45,810 bases of DNA from JANLSE01 sp038214135 (GTDB lineage Bacteria; Chloroflexota; Chloroflexia; Chloroflexales; Roseiflexaceae). Below, one piece after another: positions 41,863 through 45,810 of this stretch. Every line of letters begins with the position of its first letter. Position 1 is the first letter of the stretch. The stretch lies in contig JBBQSD010000041.1 in NCBI GenBank assembly GCA_038214135.1, positions 1-45,810 on the forward strand, read 5' to 3'. A program made the translations under genes and the position numbers. A model generated the notes under the pieces. The model was not told where the DNA came from. It ran no database searches and saw only the letters and a list, made by a program, of their open reading frames with translations.

Positions 41863-43482
41863 ATGAATCTGATCGCTCTTGCTATTGCCTGGATGGTTGG
41901 GGTTGTTGTTGCCGATCTGGCTGGGGCAAAGGCTGTCTGGACTCTGCCGCTGACGGCTAGTGGCCTTATTTTTGCAATGATTGGCCTGTTGCTACGCTGG
42001 CGTGAATATAAACAGGCACGCCTGCCTCCGCCAAATGCCCAACTAACACCGCAGCCGAGTTTACGCCTTGCTACTCTTGCTATTCATGCATTGCTCTGCG
42101 CTGCAATTGCATTCCTTGCCGCAGCACGATTGTGTGCCGTGCAGATTCCCGAAACGCCATTGAGTGTCTGGAAGCTTGCTGATCGCGGGGAAATAAGTCT
42201 GAGTGGCTGGGTGACGACCGACCCGAAGCGGACGGAAGCTGGCCAGCAACTGGTTGTGCGTGTCGAATCGGCGCAGGTTGGCAAGCACACTCAGGCTGCT
42301 GAGGGCATGGTGATCGTCACGATTGCATCATACCCAGAGCGCCGCTATGGGGATCGGGTTGTGTTGACGGGCAAATTATTGATTCCGCGTGGCCCCGACA
42401 GACCAGGGAGTTTTGATTATCGGGCCTATCTGCGACGCAAGGGTATTCTGGTGATGATGCGCGATCCACTGGTACGTGCGGCTCCTGGCGAAGCGGGGAT
42501 CGCGCCACTGCGGGTGTTACTGGCATTCCGTGATCGCTGCAAGGATGTTTTGATGCGCCAGTTGCCTGAGCCGCAGGCATCGATTGCGATTGGTGTGCTA
42601 CTTGGGCTGCAAGCATCGATTCCCGATGATGTGTATGCGACCTTTTCTGTCACCGGAACATCGCATATTTTAGTGGTTTCGGGCTGGAATTTCACAATTG
42701 TCGCAACAATGCTGGCTGGCCTGACAACCCGATTGCGCTTTGGGCAGGCTGTGACACTTGGTATCTCGCTGGCGATCCTGTGGATCTACGCACTCTTTGT
42801 TGGAGCCACTGGTACCGTACTACGCGCCGCCGTGATGTCCAGCCTGGCAGTCATCGCCCGCGCCACTAATCGTCAGGGGGATGCCTGGACGCTGTTGATG
42901 GCGGCGTGTTGGGGCCTTTCGGTCTATGATCCATATGTACTATGGGATCTTGGGTTCCAGCTTTCGGCATTGGCAACGGCCAGCCTGTTTGCGTATGGCA
43001 AGCCGGTTGAATCATTGCTGGCACGCATTCCGATCATCAACCATGCCTGGCTCGCATGGGCAAACGAGGCGCTGACAGCGACGCTGGCTGCCCAGATTCT
43101 GGCACTGCCAATTATTCTTTACAACTTTGGGAACCTATCGTTGATCGCTCCGCTCGCCAACATTCTGCTAGTGCCAGTCGTGCCCTACATCATGCTGCTG
43201 GTGACGCTGGCGCTAGTATGTGGGTTGATCTGGCAGCCGTTCGGCCAGATTGCTGCGCTGGTTGCCTGGGGGCCGCTCACCTGGCTGACCGAAGGGGCGC
43301 GCATGTTTTCGCAGATGCCCGGAGCAGCGACGCAATTGCCGCCATTTCCCTTGTGGATGTTGCTGCTGTATTATGCGGTTGTGGTCGGCGGCTGGTGGTG
43401 GATCGTGTCGGCCAAACTGGTGCAGGGGGACGCTACGATAGCGTCTGATTCGCCACCCAGTGTAGCAGCGGTGCAGGTGTAA
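41863..43482 (+). CDS. comEC: ComEC/Rec2 competence channel protein, short form
   Basis: This 539-residue polytopic membrane protein begins with a hydrophobic region and a DUF4131-like extracellular domain (about 105-205: GRIL-type strands, RPGSFDYRAYLRRKGI). The Competence domain (about 240-520) follows, with GVLLGLQASIPDDVYATFSVTGTSHILVVSGWNF, the diagnostic S/T-G-T-SH-I-V-SG-N motif. It forms the DNA-import channel of natural transformation. The C-terminal metallo-beta-lactamase domain of many ComEC proteins is absent. The ATG at 41863 is preferred, although no clear Shine-Dalgarno sequence is visible; the frame extends 23 codons further upstream. Confidence 0.9.
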   Translation: MNLIALAIAWMVGVVVADLAGAKAVWTLPLTASGLIFAMIGLLLRWREYKQARLPPPNAQLTPQPSLRLATLAIHALLCAAIAFLAAARLCAVQIPETPLSVWKLADRGEISLSGWVTTDPKRTEAGQQLVVRVESAQVGKHTQAAEGMVIVTIASYPERRYGDRVVLTGKLLIPRGPDRPGSFDYRAYLRRKGILVMMRDPLVRAAPGEAGIAPLRVLLAFRDRCKDVLMRQLPEPQASIAIGVLLGLQASIPDDVYATFSVTGTSHILVVSGWNFTIVATMLAGLTTRLRFGQAVTLGISLAILWIYALFVGATGTVLRAAVMSSLAVIARATNRQGDAWTLLMAACWGLSVYDPYVLWDLGFQLSALATASLFAYGKPVESLLARIPIINHAWLAWANEALTATLAAQILALPIILYNFGNLSLIAPLANILLVPVVPYIMLLVTLALVCGLIWQPFGQIAALVAWGPLTWLTEGARMFSQMPGAATQLPPFPLWMLLLYYAVVVGGWWWIVSAKLVQGDATIASDSPPSVAAVQV

Positions 43483-43510
43483 CGCAGGCCAGCCAATACG
43501 ACGGCGATGT

Positions 43511-43531
43511 GGGCGAATCTCGTATTCGCCC
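43511..43531. repeat. GGGCGAAT...ATTCGCCC palindrome
   Basis: Perfect 8-bp arms around CTCGT, followed by CCTACGTT as at 32953-32980. It lies 28 bp after comEC and may terminate it. Confidence 0.85.
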
Positions 43532-43631
43532 CTACGTTCATTGTGTGCGATGATATGATACATTGTTGAATTGGTGGCTGATCGTTCGCAGCTGAGCCAT
43601 GGTCAACGGGCGTTGGTGGGCCAATCACTTC

Positions 43632-43674
43632 TATTACGGGTCGGGTGCCCTCTGGGCGTTGACGGAACGGTTCC
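43632..43674. repeat. Second copy of the repeat at 1595-1684
   Basis: This copy is the uninterrupted form. Its last 33 bases are identical to 1652-1684, and its first 15 match 1595-1609. It lies 35 bases before the start of the oxidoreductase gene and contains the small palindrome GGAACGGTTCC. Confidence 0.85.
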
Positions 43675-43708
43675 CGCGAAAAGAGTACCAGCACAGCAGG
43701 AGTCATCT

Positions 43709-44728
43709 ATGCAAACTATTCGCTGGGGCATTATTGGATGCGGCAATGTCACCGAAGTGAAAAGCGGCCCTGGATTTCAGAAGGCCAATAACTCAAGCTT
43801 AATTGCTGTTATGCGGCGTAATGGCGATCTGGCCAGAGATTATGCGCATCGTCATGGCGTGCCCAAATGGTACGATACTGCCGAGGCCCTCATCCATGAT
43901 CCAGATGTTGATGCGATTTATATTGCGACACCGCCTGCCTCGCATAAAGAATATACACTGTTGAGTGCTAAGGCCGGAAAACCCGTCTATGTAGAAAAGC
44001 CGATGGCGCTGAATACGGCAGAATGTCAGGCCATGATGGAGGCATGCCGGGCGGCTAATGTGCCACTATTCGTCGCCTACTATCGGCGGGCATTAGCACG
44101 CTTTCTCAAGGTAAAAGAGCTGATCGATACACGGGCAATCGGTGATGTTCGCTATATCACGGTGACTCTGTGCCAACCAGCGGCTGCCGATCTGCTCCAG
44201 GCTCCAACACTACCCTGGCGAGTTATTCCAGAAATAGCTGGTGGCGGGTTGTTTGTTGATCTGGCATCGCATATGCTGGATATTCTTGATTTCGTGCTTG
44301 GGCCTATTCGCGCTGTTCATGGCTTCGCCTCTAACCAGGCCCACCTGTATGCTGCCGAGGATATTGTTACAGGCACATTTGTGTTTGAATCAGGCGTGCA
44401 TGCCGTCGGAACGTGGTGTTTTACAGGCTATAGGCGGCAAGATATCACCGAGATTGTTGGTACGGAAGGCCACATATCATATTCAACATTTGATGCACAA
44501 CCAATTATTGTCACCAAACCCAATGGGAGCGAAGAATTTTTATTTGCAGATCCCGCGCATATTCAGCAACCCCTCATTCAAACTGTGGTCGATCACCTGA
44601 ATGGTATTGGGCCATGCCCAAGTACTGGCGAAAGTGCCGCCCGCACATCCTGGGTGATGGATCAGATGCTGCGCCGCTCTGGCACCAACACGATATCTAA
44701 AGTTCCTTTCGATGCTCCATTGGGATGA
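43709..44728 (+). CDS. Gfo/Idh/MocA-family NAD(P)-dependent oxidoreductase
   Basis: This 339-residue protein has an N-terminal Rossmann fold (IRWGIIGCGNVTEVKSGPGF) and the family signature VEKPMALNTAECQAM with the catalytic-site lysine in EKP. A C-terminal alpha/beta domain follows, with GGGLFVDLASHMLDILDFVLG, where the histidine is a usual active-site residue. Substrates are typically sugars, inositols or related polyols; the specific one is unknown. The ATG at 43709 has CAGGAG six bases upstream; the open frame extending left only translates the repeat. The 3' end overlaps the convergent gene by 67 bp. Confidence 0.92.
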   Translation: MQTIRWGIIGCGNVTEVKSGPGFQKANNSSLIAVMRRNGDLARDYAHRHGVPKWYDTAEALIHDPDVDAIYIATPPASHKEYTLLSAKAGKPVYVEKPMALNTAECQAMMEACRAANVPLFVAYYRRALARFLKVKELIDTRAIGDVRYITVTLCQPAAADLLQAPTLPWRVIPEIAGGGLFVDLASHMLDILDFVLGPIRAVHGFASNQAHLYAAEDIVTGTFVFESGVHAVGTWCFTGYRRQDITEIVGTEGHISYSTFDAQPIIVTKPNGSEEFLFADPAHIQQPLIQTVVDHLNGIGPCPSTGESAARTSWVMDQMLRRSGTNTISKVPFDAPLG

Positions 44729-45210
44729 TACCTATTGACGCCAATTGTACGATAGCCTGGTGCAGATATACGCATGTGAATATGCTCAGGCGGATTGCAT
44801 TCGAACTGATACATCCCATTCTGGTCGCTAAACAAGGTAGCACGCGATTCATTAGGATGCCCTTTGCCTGCTTCTTCTGGCCAAAACTCAAGCTTGGCGT
44901 TAATAATAGGGCTACAATCACTACTCGAACGAATGACACCAGTCAGTATGTGACCATGGCCGACTGCTGTACGGATGGGAGTATTTGGTATGTACGATGG
45001 GCTTACAGTATCATCATAGGTTGGTATACAAGCGATATGGCTCTCGGCAACAGCCGTCGAAGGAGGTGGATCACTCGTTGGAGTCATACTTATAGTGGGA
45101 ATGGTTGTTGGTGAGAGAGGCATGATCGTAGCAGGGGATTGCATGCCAGCACAGGCCCTGGTTAGTAAGCAAACTGTGATCAGGCTGAGTAAACGACTGA
45201 TAATGAGCAT
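44662..45210 (-). CDS. Secreted or lipid-anchored protein with intradiol-dioxygenase-like fold
   Basis: The protein is 182 residues long. The N-terminus is a signal sequence (LLSLITVCLLTRACAG) with a cysteine in lipobox-like position, though the preceding residues are not canonical. A Thr/Pro/Ser-rich linker (about 25-70) leads to a beta-sandwich of about 95 residues with GHILTGVIRSSSDCSPIINAKLEFW, LFSDQNGMYQFEC and PPEHIHMRISAPGY. These match the core strands of intradiol ring-cleavage dioxygenases, and the HIH pair matches their iron-ligand region. Not all ligands (two Tyr, two His) can be placed, so catalysis is uncertain. The gene ends inside the convergent oxidoreductase gene. Confidence 0.7.
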   Translation of the reverse strand: MLIISRLLSLITVCLLTRACAGMQSPATIMPLSPTTIPTISMTPTSDPPPSTAVAESHIACIPTYDDTVSPSYIPNTPIRTAVGHGHILTGVIRSSSDCSPIINAKLEFWPEEAGKGHPNESRATLFSDQNGMYQFECNPPEHIHMRISAPGYRTIGVNRYHPNGASKGTLDIVLVPERRSI

Positions 45211-45273
45211 AGTGTTCCTTGCTCAGCGGGACAAACCGTCAATGGACTTGCTTGTGTGCTAGTTTATGCTCTA

Positions 45274-45781
45274 TCATTGTTGTGCGTCAATATCGTATGG
45301 CTCGGTCATTGCATGCTGCTGCTGTATGATGTTGCCGCTTGGATCTTTGATCCGCAGGCGCTCCTTGGGCTTTCCCTCGAATCCAAACGAAAGGCTCAGC
45401 GCTTGCTCAGGGCAAACGTTGATGCAGGCTTGGCACAGAATACATTCACTTGACGAAACCCGCTCGCTGTGTGCGATATAGCTTGTGATATCAATATCCA
45501 TTGGGCAGATCGCCTCACATTCTTCGTGGCGATTACAGCGCGATGGGTTGGTCTGGATCTTTAGCAGCGCAAATGGGCTACCGATCTTGAGTGGCACGCT
45601 GATTGGGCACAGGTATTTACAAAATGCTCGGTTATCACGCAATGCATATGCCAGACTAATCCCGCTTGTATAATACATAGCCGTTGCCAGCCAGCACTAT
45701 AATCAACGCAAAAATCGTACTGGAAAGCATCGCAATTGCGGGTGCCGCCAGATCCACCCATCGCAAACGCTTTGCACGCAT
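45274..45781 (-). pseudogene. 4Fe-4S membrane protein (NapH/YccM-like), apparently frameshifted
   Basis: Two overlapping frames together resemble one protein. The upstream frame starts at ATG 45781 with GGAGG before it, and encodes a membrane helix (MLSSTIFALIIVLAGNGYVLY) before a stop near 45657. The second frame (from 45678) continues YYTSGISLAYALRDNRAFCKYLCPI, the usual continuation of such proteins, and then two ferredoxin motifs. The first motif reads CNRHEECEAICPMDI, with His where the second cysteine is expected. The other is the intact CILCQACINVCP. A single-base change near 45665-45678 would join the frames. Alternatively, two short genes overlap, the second starting at ATG 45678. 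The protein would be an electron-transfer component. Confidence 0.6.
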
Positions 45782-45810
45782 GGAGCTACCTCCTGGGTTG
45801 CCAAGAGCAT

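Noticed and set aside
43642..43674. Possible third T-box or riboswitch before the oxidoreductase
   Set aside because: The TTGACGGA-like segment recalls the start of the aspartate leader, but there is no GGTGG(T/C)ACCACG core and no specifier stem.

Overview
The window looks like a chromosomal segment from a Chloroflexota bacterium, most likely class Chloroflexia. This is inferred from the gene content, not from a marker gene. The pointers are a fused ADP-forming acetyl-CoA synthetase, an archaeal-type aspartyl-tRNA synthetase, an RsbS/RsbT stress switch, secreted YWERNGGL/FGYP-repeat proteins, a kinase fused to WD40 repeats, T-box leaders in front of aminoacyl-tRNA synthetases, and several families of short intergenic palindromes. 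Promoters are plain sigma-70 type; at least ten matches with 16-18 bp spacers can be read directly. No tRNA, rRNA operon, CRISPR array or complete insertion sequence was seen.

Layout. 1-1.7 kb: the C-terminal part of an AAA-type ATPase with a PD-(D/E)XK-like domain, then a decayed RHS/polymorphic-toxin tail that breaks off where a Hint domain begins. 1.7-7.5 kb: two T-box units. The first has a Leu specifier and precedes a SAM methyltransferase and leuS. The second has an Asp specifier and precedes an archaeal-type aspS. 7.5-13.1 kb (minus strand): a Ser/Thr kinase-WD40 protein, then an ABC importer operon in which the permease is fused in frame to a MenA/UbiA prenyltransferase. 13.2-18.1 kb (plus): ligA, an alpha/beta hydrolase, a small XRE regulator and a secreted repeat protein. 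18.1-20.3 kb: an acyl-CoA ligase and a Nudix hydrolase on the minus strand, with the small SRP RNA between them on the plus strand under a perfect consensus promoter. 20.5-23.2 kb: rsbS-rsbT, a lone response regulator, and an ECF sigma/anti-sigma pair.

23.2-27.8 kb (minus): an energy-metabolism run of ADP-forming acetyl-CoA synthetase, a BioD-like/DRTGG protein and enolase. 27.9-30.0 kb: two related metallophosphoesterases. 30.2-32.1 kb: an Lrp/AsnC regulator with a class III aminotransferase that carries an unusual four-cysteine insert. 32.3-39.8 kb: a small membrane protein, a GH2 glycosidase, an M20 amidohydrolase, an SPFH coiled-coil protein and an arginine deiminase-like enzyme. 39.8-41.5 kb: a compact type II restriction-modification unit (HNH nuclease and C5 methyltransferase) whose left edge abuts the severed C-terminus of another M20 peptidase. 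41.9-45.8 kb: a short ComEC, a Gfo/Idh/MocA oxidoreductase, a secreted dioxygenase-fold protein and an apparently frameshifted 4Fe-4S membrane protein at the window edge.

The items most worth following are the ABC permease-MenA fusion, the two amino-acid-matched T-box leaders, the restriction-modification insertion into an M20 gene, and the dispersed palindrome families that mark many intergenic spaces.
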